Below are positions 53,447 to 62,305 of a DNA stretch of 64,000 nt, in pieces; positions within the stretch are counted from its first letter, which is position 1; every line of letters begins with the position of its first letter. This stretch comes from Mesorhizobium sp. (lineage in GTDB: Bacteria; Pseudomonadota; Alphaproteobacteria; Rhizobiales; Rhizobiaceae), in assembly GCA_004020645.1 (NCBI GenBank), contig SAQL01000001.1, positions 399,176-463,175 of the forward strand, written 5' to 3'. A model generated the notes under the pieces. It did no database searches. It saw only the letters and a program-made list of their open reading frames with translations, and was not told the origin of the DNA. Made by a program: the position numbers and the translations under genes.

Positions 53447-53713
53447 CTAGTTCCCTGCTGCCGGCGAAAGGAAACGGCGGCGATTTTCTTCCCATGCGGC
53501 GAGGCATTGGGGGTCGCGCGTTGCGGATTCGCCCATCTGCTGGCAGCGTCGGAGCGTCTCACGCAGCGGATCGGTGCGCGGTGCTTCGGCGGCGGCCGGC
53601 GATGGCCTCGTGGTGGTCGAACTCTCCTCGCGCGCGAGATGGATCGCTGCGGCCGTGCCGGCCACAGCGATGGCGATGACGGCCGCGAGGCGCGCGAACA
53701 TCTTGCCGTCCAT
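53447..53713 (-). CDS. trbK: TrbK-like putative entry-exclusion protein
   Basis: 88 aa: an N-terminal membrane or signal segment (ARLAAVIAIAVAGTAAAIHL), a Pro/Thr linker, then RRCQQMGESATRDPQCLAAWEENRRRFL with two cysteines. Position between trbJ and trbL and the C-terminal pattern fit the alternate TrbK family of trb clusters. Exclusion of like elements is inferred from family only. Confidence 0.78.
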   Translation of the reverse strand: MDGKMFARLAAVIAIAVAGTAAAIHLAREESSTTTRPSPAAAEAPRTDPLRETLRRCQQMGESATRDPQCLAAWEENRRRFLSPAAGN

Positions 53714-53734
53714 GATCTCCCCCTGCGCCTGAGG

Positions 53735-54514
53735 TCAGTTGCCGCCCTGGAACATCCGGGCGTTGCCCGGCTGATAGCCGGGGCCGGGCTCGAGGAAGCG
53801 GCGGCGTTGTTCGCGGCCTTGTTCGGCAGCGGCGGCCTGCTCGGCGGCCGCCAAAGCGTCGGCCCGACCATTCGCCGCGAGCAGTGCCGTCAGGTCGGCG
53901 AGTTGCTGCGCCTGCAGCGCGAGGATCTGGTTACCGGCCTGGGTCGCCTGAAGTGCGCCGGTCGCCCCCTGGCTTTCTCCGACGAGATTGGAGAGTTCCG
54001 TGCGCTGGGTCTCAATGTTGCCGACGACGCCGGCCTGGACCCGCATGGCGTCCTGCAGGGCGCCTACTGTGTTGCCCCAGCGCTCGCGCGCCAGTTCGAC
54101 AAGCTGCTGATCGGACGCGGTGAAATCCATATCGGCGTATTGCTGCGAGAATATCTGGTCGATCTGCTGCACGTCGAAGGCAATGCGCTGCGCTTCTCCC
54201 AGGAGCTGCTGCGTCCGCTGGATCGACTGCTGGAGCTGCTGGAGTGAGGAATACGGCAGGCTCGCGAGATTGCGGGCCTGGTTGATCAGCATCTGGGCCT
54301 CGTTCTGGAGGCTCTGGATCTGATTGTTGATCTGCTCCAATGCCCGAGCAGCCTGCAGTACGTTCTCGGCATAGTTCGACGGGTCGAACACGATGTCGCC
54401 GAATCCGAACAGGGCATGCGCCGGAGTGACAATGATGGGCGAAAACGCTGCAGACACTGAGAGCACGTTGGTGGCGAGAAGAACGGCGCGCATGCGCGAA
54501 CGAAGTCTGGTCAT
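53735..54514 (-). CDS. trbJ: Conjugal transfer protein TrbJ (VirB5-like)
   Basis: 259 aa exported protein. A signal peptide (about 1-35) is followed by a long helical region rich in Gln (FDPSNYAENVLQAARALEQINNQIQSLQNEAQMLINQARNL). VirB5-class proteins sit at the pilus tip. The ATG at 54514 overlaps the trbE stop as ATGA; the open frame to 55045 is inside trbE and is rejected. Confidence 0.92.
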   Translation of the reverse strand: MTRLRSRMRAVLLATNVLSVSAAFSPIIVTPAHALFGFGDIVFDPSNYAENVLQAARALEQINNQIQSLQNEAQMLINQARNLASLPYSSLQQLQQSIQRTQQLLGEAQRIAFDVQQIDQIFSQQYADMDFTASDQQLVELARERWGNTVGALQDAMRVQAGVVGNIETQRTELSNLVGESQGATGALQATQAGNQILALQAQQLADLTALLAANGRADALAAAEQAAAAEQGREQRRRFLEPGPGYQPGNARMFQGGN

Positions 54515-56985
54515 GGGGAAACCTCCGTGTTGGGTTGAGCTGGTGCCGCTGCGTGGGTAGCGAGATTGGTGAGGTCGGGGACGAGGTCGGCCGCCCAGTC
54601 GAGGCCGCGAGCGCGCAGCCAGGCATCGAGGAAACTCTCGCGCCCGTGCTCGGCCAGCACCTCTTCGATCCGGGCGTGATCGGACTTGGCGGAGGCGGCG
54701 CAGAGCGTGAGCGCCACGTCCCCGAGGCCGAGCTCGAACAGGCGATTGCCGCGCCGGGACTGCGCGTAATAGTCCCGCTTCGGAGTGGCCCTGGCGATGA
54801 TCTCGATCTGGCGATCGTTGAGACCGAAGCGTCGATAGATGGCCGTGATATGCGGCTCGATTGCGCGGTCGTTCGGCAACAGGATGCGGGTGTGGCAGGA
54901 GTCGATGATCTCCGCCGCGATGGTGCTTTTTTCGAGCTGGGCCAGCGATTGGGTGGCGAAGACGACGCTGGCGTTCTTTTTGCGCAGCGTGACCAGCCAT
55001 TCGGCGAGCTGCTTCGAAAACCCGGGGTCGCTGAGCGCCAGCCAACCCTCATCCACGATAACGAGCGTCGGTCGCCCGTCGAGGCGTCCGGCGATGCGAT
55101 GGAAGAGGTAGGCGAGCGCAGCCGGCGCCGCGCCCGTGCCGAGCAGGCCCTCGGTCTCGAACGCCAGAACCGGCGCTTGGCCGAGACTTTCCGCTTCGGC
55201 GTCGAGCAGGCGGCCGTAAGGACCGCCGACGCAATAGGGCTGGAGCGCGCGCTTCAGATCATTGGACTGGAGCAGCACTGTGAGGCCGGTGATGGTCCGT
55301 TCCTCGATAGGCGCCGAGGCCAGCGAGGTGAGTGCCGTCCAGAGGTGCTCCTTCACCTCGGGGGTGATGGTCACGCCCTCGCGGGTCAGGATGGCGACGA
55401 TCCAGTCGGCCGCCCATGCGCGCTCGGGCGTGTGGTAGATGCCAGCGAGTGGCTGAAGGGAGACGGATGTCTCTGTTCCGTCGGTGAGTTCGCCGCCGAG
55501 ATCGTGCCAGTCGCCACCCATGCCAAGCGATGCGACACGGATCGAGCCGCCGAAGTCGAAGGCGAAGACCTGGTTCCCCTCGTAGCGGCGGAACTGTAAG
55601 GCCAAGAGCGCCAGCAGAACCGACTTACCAGCGCCAGTCGGGCCCACCACCAGCGTATGGCCAACGTCGCCGAGATGAAGGGAAAGCCGGAACGGGGTCG
55701 AGCCTTCCGTTCTGCCATGGAGCAGCGGGGGCGCTTGGAAATGCTCGTCCCGTTCCGGCCCCGCCCACACCGCCGAAAGCGGGATCATGTGGGCGAGATT
55801 GAGCGTGCTGATGGGCGGCTGTCGCACATTGGCGTAGAGGTGGCCGGGCAGTGTGCCTAGCCAGGCGTCGACCGCGTTGATGGTCTCCACCATGCCGGTG
55901 AAGTCGCGGCCCTGGATGATCTTCTCGACCAGCCGCAGTTTCTCGCTGGCGATGCGTGGATCTGCGTCCCAGACTGTGACGGTCGCGGTCACGTAGGCTT
56001 CGCCGGCGTAGTCCGCGCCGAGTTCCTGTAGCGCGAGGTCGGCATCGGCCGCCTTGTTGGCCGCATCGGTGTCGACCAGGACGGAGGCCTCGTTGGTCAG
56101 CACCTCCTTGACGATCGCCGCGATGGACTTGCGCTTGGCAAACCATTGGCGGCGGATCTTCGTCACCAGCCGTGTGGCGTCGGTCTTGTCCAGCAGGATG
56201 GCCCGTGTCGACCAGCGGTAGGGGAAGGCGAGCCGGTTGAGCTCATCGAGGATGCCGGGCGTGGTCTCGGCCGGAAAACCCATGATGGTGAGAACCCGCA
56301 AATGCGCATCGCCCAAGCGCGGCTCCAGGCCGCCGGCGAGCGGCTGGTCGGCCAGCAGCGCGTCCAGGTACATGGGCGTCTCGGGGACGCCGACGCGATG
56401 GCGATTGGTCGAGACCGTCGAGTGCAGGTAGGTCAGCGTCTCGACGTCATCGAGCCAGCGGCATTCGGGCATGAAGCCGTCGAGCAGGGCGAGCACGCGA
56501 TCGGTGCGATCGACGAAGCCGCGCAGGATCTCCCACGGGTTCACCCCCGTCTGCTCCCGGCCCTCGTACAGCCAGGTCTCGGCGCGCGCGGTGTCTTCCG
56601 CAGGCGGCAGATAGACGATGGTGAGGAAGTAGCTCGACTCGAAATGGGTACCGGCTTCCTCGAAATCGGCCTTGCGCTCGGCATCGACCAAGGCCGAGGC
56701 GGCATCGGGGAATTTGCTTTTCGGGTAAGTCGCGGCGTCATGGCGCTGCGCCTCGACGAAGATGCTCCAGCCCGAACCGAGACGGCGAAAGGCATTGTTG
56801 AGGCGACCCGCGACGCCGACCAACTCGGCCGGCACGGAACTATCTAGATCGGGGCCGCGGAATTTGGCCGAACGCTGGAAGCTGCCGTCCTTGTTGAGGA
56901 CGACGCCTTGGCCGACCAGAGCGGCCCAGGGGAGATAGTCGGCGAGGCGAGCGCCGGCGCGACGATATTCGGCAAGGTTCATCAT
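54511..56985 (-). CDS. trbE: Conjugal transfer ATPase TrbE (VirB4-like)
   Basis: 824 aa. An N-terminal CagE/TrbE/VirB domain and a C-terminal ATPase with Walker A VGPTGAGKS, Walker B LVIVDEGWLAL and the VFATQSLAQLEKS motif. It powers pilus assembly and transfer. It starts 9 nt after the trbD stop. Confidence 0.95.
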   Translation of the reverse strand: MMNLAEYRRAGARLADYLPWAALVGQGVVLNKDGSFQRSAKFRGPDLDSSVPAELVGVAGRLNNAFRRLGSGWSIFVEAQRHDAATYPKSKFPDAASALVDAERKADFEEAGTHFESSYFLTIVYLPPAEDTARAETWLYEGREQTGVNPWEILRGFVDRTDRVLALLDGFMPECRWLDDVETLTYLHSTVSTNRHRVGVPETPMYLDALLADQPLAGGLEPRLGDAHLRVLTIMGFPAETTPGILDELNRLAFPYRWSTRAILLDKTDATRLVTKIRRQWFAKRKSIAAIVKEVLTNEASVLVDTDAANKAADADLALQELGADYAGEAYVTATVTVWDADPRIASEKLRLVEKIIQGRDFTGMVETINAVDAWLGTLPGHLYANVRQPPISTLNLAHMIPLSAVWAGPERDEHFQAPPLLHGRTEGSTPFRLSLHLGDVGHTLVVGPTGAGKSVLLALLALQFRRYEGNQVFAFDFGGSIRVASLGMGGDWHDLGGELTDGTETSVSLQPLAGIYHTPERAWAADWIVAILTREGVTITPEVKEHLWTALTSLASAPIEERTITGLTVLLQSNDLKRALQPYCVGGPYGRLLDAEAESLGQAPVLAFETEGLLGTGAAPAALAYLFHRIAGRLDGRPTLVIVDEGWLALSDPGFSKQLAEWLVTLRKKNASVVFATQSLAQLEKSTIAAEIIDSCHTRILLPNDRAIEPHITAIYRRFGLNDRQIEIIARATPKRDYYAQSRRGNRLFELGLGDVALTLCAASAKSDHARIEEVLAEHGRESFLDAWLRARGLDWAADLVPDLTNLATHAAAPAQPNTEVSP

Positions 56986-56994
56986 CTCTGCACC

Positions 56995-57258
56995 TCACAG
57001 GCCCAGATGCGCGGGGATACGCAGGTGACGGCGCACCACCTCGACGAAGAGCGGATCGCGCCGCGCCGCCCAGACGGCGGCCAGGTGCCCGATCGCCCAA
57101 AGCAGGATGCCGACCAGCCAGAGGCGCAGGCCGAGACCGAGCGCGGCTGCCAGCGTGCCGTTGAGAATGGCCACCGAGCGCGGCGCGCCGCCTAGCAGGA
57201 TCGGCTCAGCTAGCGCGCGGTGCACCGGCGCGGAGAATCCGGGAACGGGCTCGTCCAT
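56995..57258 (-). CDS. trbD: Conjugal transfer protein TrbD (VirB3-like)
   Basis: 87 aa with GFSAPVHRALAEPILLGGAPR and two hydrophobic segments, the VirB3 pattern. Its ATG shares one base with the trbC stop codon (TGATG). Confidence 0.9.
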   Translation of the reverse strand: MDEPVPGFSAPVHRALAEPILLGGAPRSVAILNGTLAAALGLGLRLWLVGILLWAIGHLAAVWAARRDPLFVEVVRRHLRIPAHLGL

Positions 57259-57590
57259 CAGATCACGACCCCGCCGCCGAAGGAGAAGAAGGACAGAAAG
57301 AAGCTCGAGGCGGCGAAGGCGATGCTGAGGCCGAAGACGATCTGCACCAGCCGGCGGAAGCCCCCCGACGTGTCACCGAAAGCCAGCGTCAGGCCGGTGA
57401 CGATGATGATGATCACGGCGATGATCTTGGCGACCGGACCTTCGATGGACTCGAGGATCTGCTGCAGCGGCTCCTCCCAGGGCATGGACGAGCCGGCAGC
57501 AAAGGCGGCCCTGGTCATGGTCAGGCTAAGAGCGGCGGCAAGCGTGGTCGCGGCGACCTGTGGACGAGAGCAAAAGGTTCTGAAGTTCAT
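57258..57590 (-). CDS. trbC: Conjugal transfer pilin TrbC (VirB2-like)
   Basis: 110 aa: a long signal sequence ending near FAAGSSMPWE, then two membrane helices (IIAVIIIIVTGLTLAFG and ...FGLSIAFAASSFFLSFFSFGGG). Major pilus subunit precursor. The ATG overlaps the trbB stop as ATGA. Confidence 0.9.
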   Translation of the reverse strand: MNFRTFCSRPQVAATTLAAALSLTMTRAAFAAGSSMPWEEPLQQILESIEGPVAKIIAVIIIIVTGLTLAFGDTSGGFRRLVQIVFGLSIAFAASSFFLSFFSFGGGVVI

Positions 57591-58573
57591 GACAGAGCTC
57601 CGGTGTTTTCGGGGGTTGAGATGGTTGGGACGAGGGCGTAGTCGCCGGTCGCGGCCAGGCCGGCGACGTGGGCGAGCTCGGCGAGGCGTCGCGTCGAACC
57701 TCGGCCCGAAAGGACGGCGACGAGGTCGATGGTCTCGGCAATGAGCGCACGGGGTACCGTGACGACAGCTTCCTGGATGAGTTGCTCGAGCCGGCGCAGC
57801 GCGCCGACGGCCGTTCCGGCGTGAAGGGTGCCGATGCCGCCGGGATGCCCGGTGGACCATGCCTTCAGCAGGTCGAGCGCCTCGGCGCCGCGCACCTCGC
57901 CGATTGGTATCCGGTCTGGCCGCAGTCGGAGAGAGGAGCGCACGAGGTCCGAGAGGGAGACGAGGCCGTCCTTGGTGCGCAACGCCACGAGATTGGGCGC
58001 GGCGCATTGCAGCTCGCGCGTGTCCTCGATAAGCACCACGCGGTCGCCACTCTTGGCGACCTCGGCGAGGAGGGCGTTGGTGAGTGTGGTCTTGCCTGTG
58101 GACGTGCCACCGGCCACGAGAATGTTCTGCCGTTCGGCAACAGCCTGGCGGAGCAGGTCGGCCTGCGTCGCCGACATGATTTCGGCGGCCACGTAGTCGT
58201 CCAACGTGAACACCGCGACTGCAGGCTTTCGTATTGCGAAGGCAGGGGCCGCGACGACTGGAGGGAGCAGGCCCTCGAAGCGCTCCCCCGTTCCGGGTAG
58301 TTCGGCCGAGACGCGCGGTGCGCCGGCGTGGACCTCGGCGCCGACATGATGCGCGACAACGCGAATGATGCGCTCGCCGTCGGCGGGCGTAAGGTGCTCG
58401 CCCGTGTCGCCGAGACCTTCTGCCAGGCGGTCAATCCAGAGCCGCCCGTCGGGGTTGAGCATCACCTCGACGACCGTGGGGTCTTCCAGAAACCGGGCTA
58501 CAGCCGGACCCAGCGCGGTGCGGAGCATCCGAGTACCGCGTTCGATCGCTGCCGTTCGCTGAGAAGAAACCAT
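57587..58573 (-). CDS. trbB: Conjugal transfer ATPase TrbB (VirB11-like)
   Basis: 328 aa hexameric ATPase. Walker [10 protein letters not shown], the Asp box [10 protein letters not shown], and the [29 protein letters not shown] segment. ATG at 58573 (the frame extends to 58663). First gene of the trb operon; a 160-bp gap to the upstream ribbon-helix-helix gene probably holds its promoter. Confidence 0.94.
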   Translation of the reverse strand: MVSSQRTAAIERGTRMLRTALGPAVARFLEDPTVVEVMLNPDGRLWIDRLAEGLGDTGEHLTPADGERIIRVVAHHVGAEVHAGAPRVSAELPGTGERFEGLLPPVVAAPAFAIRKPAVAVFTLDDYVAAEIMSATQADLLRQAVAERQNILVAGGTSTGKTTLTNALLAEVAKSGDRVVLIEDTRELQCAAPNLVALRTKDGLVSLSDLVRSSLRLRPDRIPIGEVRGAEALDLLKAWSTGHPGGIGTLHAGTAVGALRRLEQLIQEAVVTVPRALIAETIDLVAVLSGRGSTRRLAELAHVAGLAATGDYALVPTISTPENTGALS

Positions 58574-58733
58574 CCCGTCGTCCCCATCCGTTGCGGGCGC
58601 GCACAACGCGTGGCCCTGGATCGGGGACAAGTAGAAGAGGCATGAACGGGCCGACCGCAACAAGCCTCAAGGGGTCGTCGTACCGTGGCGTGGAATTACA
58701 GGACAACGGCGAAACGGCCGGATCGGCGTTTGG

Positions 58734-59183
58734 CTATTTCTGTCCTTCAGAACCCGACTCGCCGATGGGCAAGACGTCCTCTGGGATCTCGCTGCGCAGT
58801 TTTGGACCCTGTGCGAGTCGCCGGCCGAGGGCGGCAACAAAGGCGTCGTAGCGTTTGCCGGACTGGGCGCGCGCGGCTGCCTGCGCCGGTTCGGGAAGCT
58901 GTGGCGTTGTCGTGAGCCAGAAGCGCACGAAAACCGCGAGCGTCTCGACTGAAATGCCGAGATCGCGCTCCAGGCGATTGAGACGGCGGTCGATCTGGTC
59001 GAGCCGCTTTGTCATTGCCGCTTCCTGCCGCCCGGCGGCGTCGGGCGAGAGGAACGACGCGATTGCCGCCTCCGCCACGAGCGAGCGGGAGAGGTCACGT
59101 CGGGCTGCGTGCTCGACGAGAGCCTTCATCACGGGCGGGTCGAGGTAGATGGAGAGACGTTGTTTCTTGCCGGGCTTGGCCAT
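58734..59183 (-). CDS. Ribbon-helix-helix (CopG-type) protein
   Basis: 149 aa. KKQRLSIYLDPPVMKALVEHAARRDLSRSLVAEAAIASFL is an RHH DNA-binding domain; a coiled-coil-like stretch (MTKRLDQIDRRLNRLERDLGISVETLAVFVRFWL) follows. It starts 9 nt after traG and precedes trbB, the usual place for this family in Tn4371-like elements, where it may repress transfer genes or serve the relaxosome. Confidence 0.85.
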   Translation of the reverse strand: MAKPGKKQRLSIYLDPPVMKALVEHAARRDLSRSLVAEAAIASFLSPDAAGRQEAAMTKRLDQIDRRLNRLERDLGISVETLAVFVRFWLTTTPQLPEPAQAAARAQSGKRYDAFVAALGRRLAQGPKLRSEIPEDVLPIGESGSEGQK

Positions 59184-59192
59184 AGGTTTGCC

Positions 59193-61178
59193 TCACAACA
59201 TGCCATCGTCGGGGTCGAGATCGGCTTGCCGAGCAACCCTTTGCATGGAGCGGTTAAGGTTGCGCGCAAGGAGCGCCGGATCCTCGTCTGCATCCCGATC
59301 GGCGTCGAACTCGTCTTCGACAGCCAGCACCGCCTCGGCGGCAACTTTGCTGCTCAACTCGGGTTGGCGACGTTTTTCGGACTCGGTCGAATCTTCGTCA
59401 TCACCAACAGAGATCGGAGGCAGGTCGCTGGCGTCAAGCTTCGGCCGCTCAAGCATCGGGAGCGCACTCCAGTCGTTGGCCGAACTTTGTACGAGGTGCT
59501 CCATGCGAGGCGGCGGCAGAATGCGCTCTGTAAGCCGGGCATCCTCGTAGTAGCGGGCCTTCTTGGTTCGGATGGGGTGAATTCCGGCCACCATGACGAT
59601 CTCGTCGCTGGGCGGAAGCTGCATCACCTCACCGGGGGTGAGCAGCGGCCGGGCCGTTTCCTGACGCGACACCATCAGGTGTCCAAGCCAGGGCGAAAGG
59701 CGGTGGCCTGCATAGTTCTTCATCGCACGCATTTCGGTGGCGGTGCCGAGGGCATCCGACACGCGCTTGGCGGTGCGTTCGTCATTGGTGGCGAAGCTCA
59801 CCCTGACATGGCAGTTGTCCAGGATGGAGTTGTTCGGCCCGTAGGCCTTTTCGATCTGGTTGAGGGATTGAGCGATCAGGAACGCCTTCAGCCCATACCC
59901 TGCCATAAACGCGAGCGCGCTCTCGAAGAAGTCCAGCCGGCCGAGCGCTGGGAACTCGTCCAGCATGAGCAGGAGGCGATGCCGGCTGCCGCGGGCTTTG
60001 AGATCCTCAGTCAGCCGCCGCCCGATCTGGTTGAGCAGCAGGCGGATCAGCGGCTTGGTGCGGTTGATGTCCGATGGTGGCACCACGAGATAGAGCGTGG
60101 TCGGTCGTGCGCCGCCGACGACATCGGAGATGCGCCAGTCGCATCGCGACGTCACCTTGGCGACGACCGGATCGCGATAGAGTCCGAGAAAGCTCATCGC
60201 CGTGCTCAGCACGCCGGAGCGTTCATTGTCCGATTTGTTGAGCAGCTCCCGCGCGGCCGATGCGACCACGGGATGGGCGCCGGCTTCGCCGAGGTGGGGC
60301 GTCTTCATCATCGCGGCGAGGGTTGCCTCGATAGAGCGCGCCGGGTCGGACAGAAAATTGGCGACGCCGGCGAGCGTCTTGTCTTTCTCGGCGTAGAGGA
60401 CATGAAGGATGGCCCCCACCAGCAATGCGTGAGAGGTCTTCTCCCAGTGATTGCGCCGTTCCAATGACCCTTCGGGATCGACGAGGATGTCGGCGATGTT
60501 CTGGACGTCGCGGACTTCCCATTCGCCTCGGCGAACCTCTAGCAGCGGATTGTAAGCCGACGATTCCACGTTGGTCGGGTCAAACAGCAATGTGCGGCCA
60601 TGCCTGGCGCGGAATCCGGCGGTCAACTGCCAGTTCTCGCCTTTGATGTCGTGGACGATCGCAGAGCCCGGCCAGGTCAACAACGAGGGAATCACGAGAC
60701 CGACGCCTTTGCCAGACCGGGTCGGTGCGAAGCACAGCACATGCTCGGGACCGTCATGTCGGAGATAGTCGCGCTCGTATCGGCCGAGGATTACGCCGTC
60801 CGGACCGAGCAGGGCGGCAGCTTTGACCTCTTCCTGTTTGGCCCACCGGGCGGAGCCATAGGTCTCGACATTGTCAGCCTCGCGGGCGCGCAAGATCGAC
60901 ATGAGAATGGCGACCGCAATGGAAACGACGCCGCCCGACGCCGCCATGATTGCACCCTCGTTGAAGATCGAGCGCGCATAGGCGTCGTAGGAAAACCACC
61001 ACCAGAAAAAGGCCGGCGGATGGTAGACCGGCCAGCCCGCGAGATCGAACCACGGGGCGCCAAGCTGGGGCTGAAAGCCGAGCCGCCACGCGGTCCATTG
61101 CGTGGCGCCCCAGATCGCGGCCAGCACGATGATGCCGACGATGGCGATCTGGCCCCAAAGTATTTTTGTTCCCGACAT
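59193..61178 (-). CDS. traG: Type IV coupling protein TraG (VirD4-like)
   Basis: 661 aa. N-terminal membrane helices (about 10-30 and 75-95) and a cytoplasmic ATPase with Walker A APTRSGKGVG and Walker B LLLMLDEFPALGRL. It links the relaxase-DNA complex to the trb channel. ATG at 61178 with AAGGAGAAGG. Confidence 0.95.
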   Translation of the reverse strand: MSGTKILWGQIAIVGIIVLAAIWGATQWTAWRLGFQPQLGAPWFDLAGWPVYHPPAFFWWWFSYDAYARSIFNEGAIMAASGGVVSIAVAILMSILRAREADNVETYGSARWAKQEEVKAAALLGPDGVILGRYERDYLRHDGPEHVLCFAPTRSGKGVGLVIPSLLTWPGSAIVHDIKGENWQLTAGFRARHGRTLLFDPTNVESSAYNPLLEVRRGEWEVRDVQNIADILVDPEGSLERRNHWEKTSHALLVGAILHVLYAEKDKTLAGVANFLSDPARSIEATLAAMMKTPHLGEAGAHPVVASAARELLNKSDNERSGVLSTAMSFLGLYRDPVVAKVTSRCDWRISDVVGGARPTTLYLVVPPSDINRTKPLIRLLLNQIGRRLTEDLKARGSRHRLLLMLDEFPALGRLDFFESALAFMAGYGLKAFLIAQSLNQIEKAYGPNNSILDNCHVRVSFATNDERTAKRVSDALGTATEMRAMKNYAGHRLSPWLGHLMVSRQETARPLLTPGEVMQLPPSDEIVMVAGIHPIRTKKARYYEDARLTERILPPPRMEHLVQSSANDWSALPMLERPKLDASDLPPISVGDDEDSTESEKRRQPELSSKVAAEAVLAVEDEFDADRDADEDPALLARNLNRSMQRVARQADLDPDDGML

Positions 61179-61409
61179 CGCCTTCTCCTTACGGAGTACA
61201 GGTCGGGCTACACAGGTGCGTAGTTCAAGATCATCGCGACACTGGTCGTGATGCGGCGTGCCGCAGCGAGGAAAGACCGGTTTGGCACTGCGCAGGCAAG
61301 CGACAGCAGGCTTCCCGAACTGATCGAGGACGGATTCCGCGCGGGCCGCTACAGGCTCCCTCGCAAAATGCGCTAGGCTGTCGAACTGCCTTCATTCAAC
61401 AAGAGTTCG
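61179..61409. promoter_or_regulatory. Divergent region traG / exonuclease
   Basis: About 230 bp between the divergent traG and exonuclease genes. It should hold the promoter for traG and perhaps the exonuclease. I see no clear boxes and no supported gene. Confidence 0.4.
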
Positions 61410-61441
61410 GCGCGACCCACCATATGCGCGACCCACCATAC
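61410..61441. repeat. 16-bp tandem duplication at the exonuclease 5' end
   Basis: GCGCGACCCACCATAT followed by GCGCGACCCACCATAC: two adjacent copies identical at 15 of 16 positions. Being 16 nt long, the duplication shifts the frame of anything translated through it. Confidence 0.85.
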
Positions 61442-62282
61442 GATTGTCCACCTGGTAGACGGCACCTACGAATTGTTCCGCCATTTCTACGGCCAACGGC
61501 GCTTCAATGACGGTCAGGACAAGCCGTTTGGTGCCGTCGTTGGCGTGCTGCATACGGTCGTGGAGATGGTCGAGGGTGGAGCCACACATCTCGGAGTGGC
61601 GACGGATCATGTCATCGAGTCGTTCCGCAATGGGTTGTGGCCCGGGTACAAGACCGGGCAGGGGATCGAGCCGGCTTTGCTCGCGCAGTTCCATCCGCTC
61701 GAGGAGGCCCTTGCCGCGATGGGGGTCGTCATCTGGCCCATGATCGATTTCGAAGCCGATGATGCGCTCGCCGCTGCGGCACACAAAGCGGCGGCCGATG
61801 AGCGCGTCGAGAAGGTCTGCATCTGGACGCCGGACAAGGACCTGGCTCAATGCGTGCAGGGAACGCGCGTCGTCCAGGTCGATCGCAAAACCAAGACAAT
61901 CCGCGACGAAGCCGGTGTGCAGGAGAAATTCGGCGTGGAGCCTGCTTTGATCCCGGACTTTCTGGCCCTCGTGGGTGATAGCGCCGATGGCTATCCGGGC
62001 CTCGAAGGCATCGGTCGCGTGTCAGCCGCACGGCTCTTGGCCCGGTTTGGGCCTCTTGAACGGTTTCCTGACGACGTACTTGGCAGGCGTCACGCGACGG
62101 CATTGCTGTTCAAGACCCTTGCTACGCTTCGAAGCGACGCGCCCACTTTCGAGGACGTCGACGAACTACGCTGGATGGGCGCAACGGATTCCTTCGCGGC
62201 ATTTTGCGAGAAAGTATCGGAACCACGCCTCCTTGAGCGGGCCACCAAGGCCGCCGACAAGGTAGTGAGCTACTCGCAATAG
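61440..62282 (+). CDS. 5'-3' exonuclease of the PolA/FEN type, start unclear
   Basis: About 280 aa. VHLVDGTYELFRHFYGQRRF has the first catalytic Asp, FEADDALAAAA the acidic pair, IWTPDKDLAQC another, and GDSADGYPGLEGIG the helix-hairpin-helix with GD-x-(A/S)-D. This is the flap endonuclease/exonuclease fold. No ATG, GTG or TTG precedes the conserved N terminus in frame; the first usual start, TTG at 61473, would remove the catalytic DGTYE segment. ACG (61440) or ATT (61443) could serve, or an ancestral ATG was lost when the adjacent 16 bp duplicated. It lies between traG and the relaxase. Confidence 0.65.
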   Translation, partial: TIVHLVDGTYELFRHFYGQRRFNDGQDKPFGAVVGVLHTVVEMVEGGATHLGVATDHVIESFRNGLWPGYKTGQGIEPALLAQFHPLEEALAAMGVVIWPMIDFEADDALAAAAHKAAADERVEKVCIWTPDKDLAQCVQGTRVVQVDRKTKTIRDEAGVQEKFGVEPALIPDFLALVGDSADGYPGLEGIGRVSAARLLARFGPLERFPDDVLGRRHATALLFKTLATLRSDAPTFEDVDELRWMGATDSFAAFCEKVSEPRLLERATKAADKVVSYSQ

Positions 62283-62305
62283 CATCAGCCACTGGCCCCA
62301 GTCGT

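Noticed and set aside
54511-55045. TrbJ extended to 55045
   Set aside because: The extra N-terminal 177 codons lie inside trbE in another frame; the signal peptide begins at 54514.
61424-61510. ATG at 61424 as start of the exonuclease
   Set aside because: It is in a different frame and that frame ends within about 30 codons.
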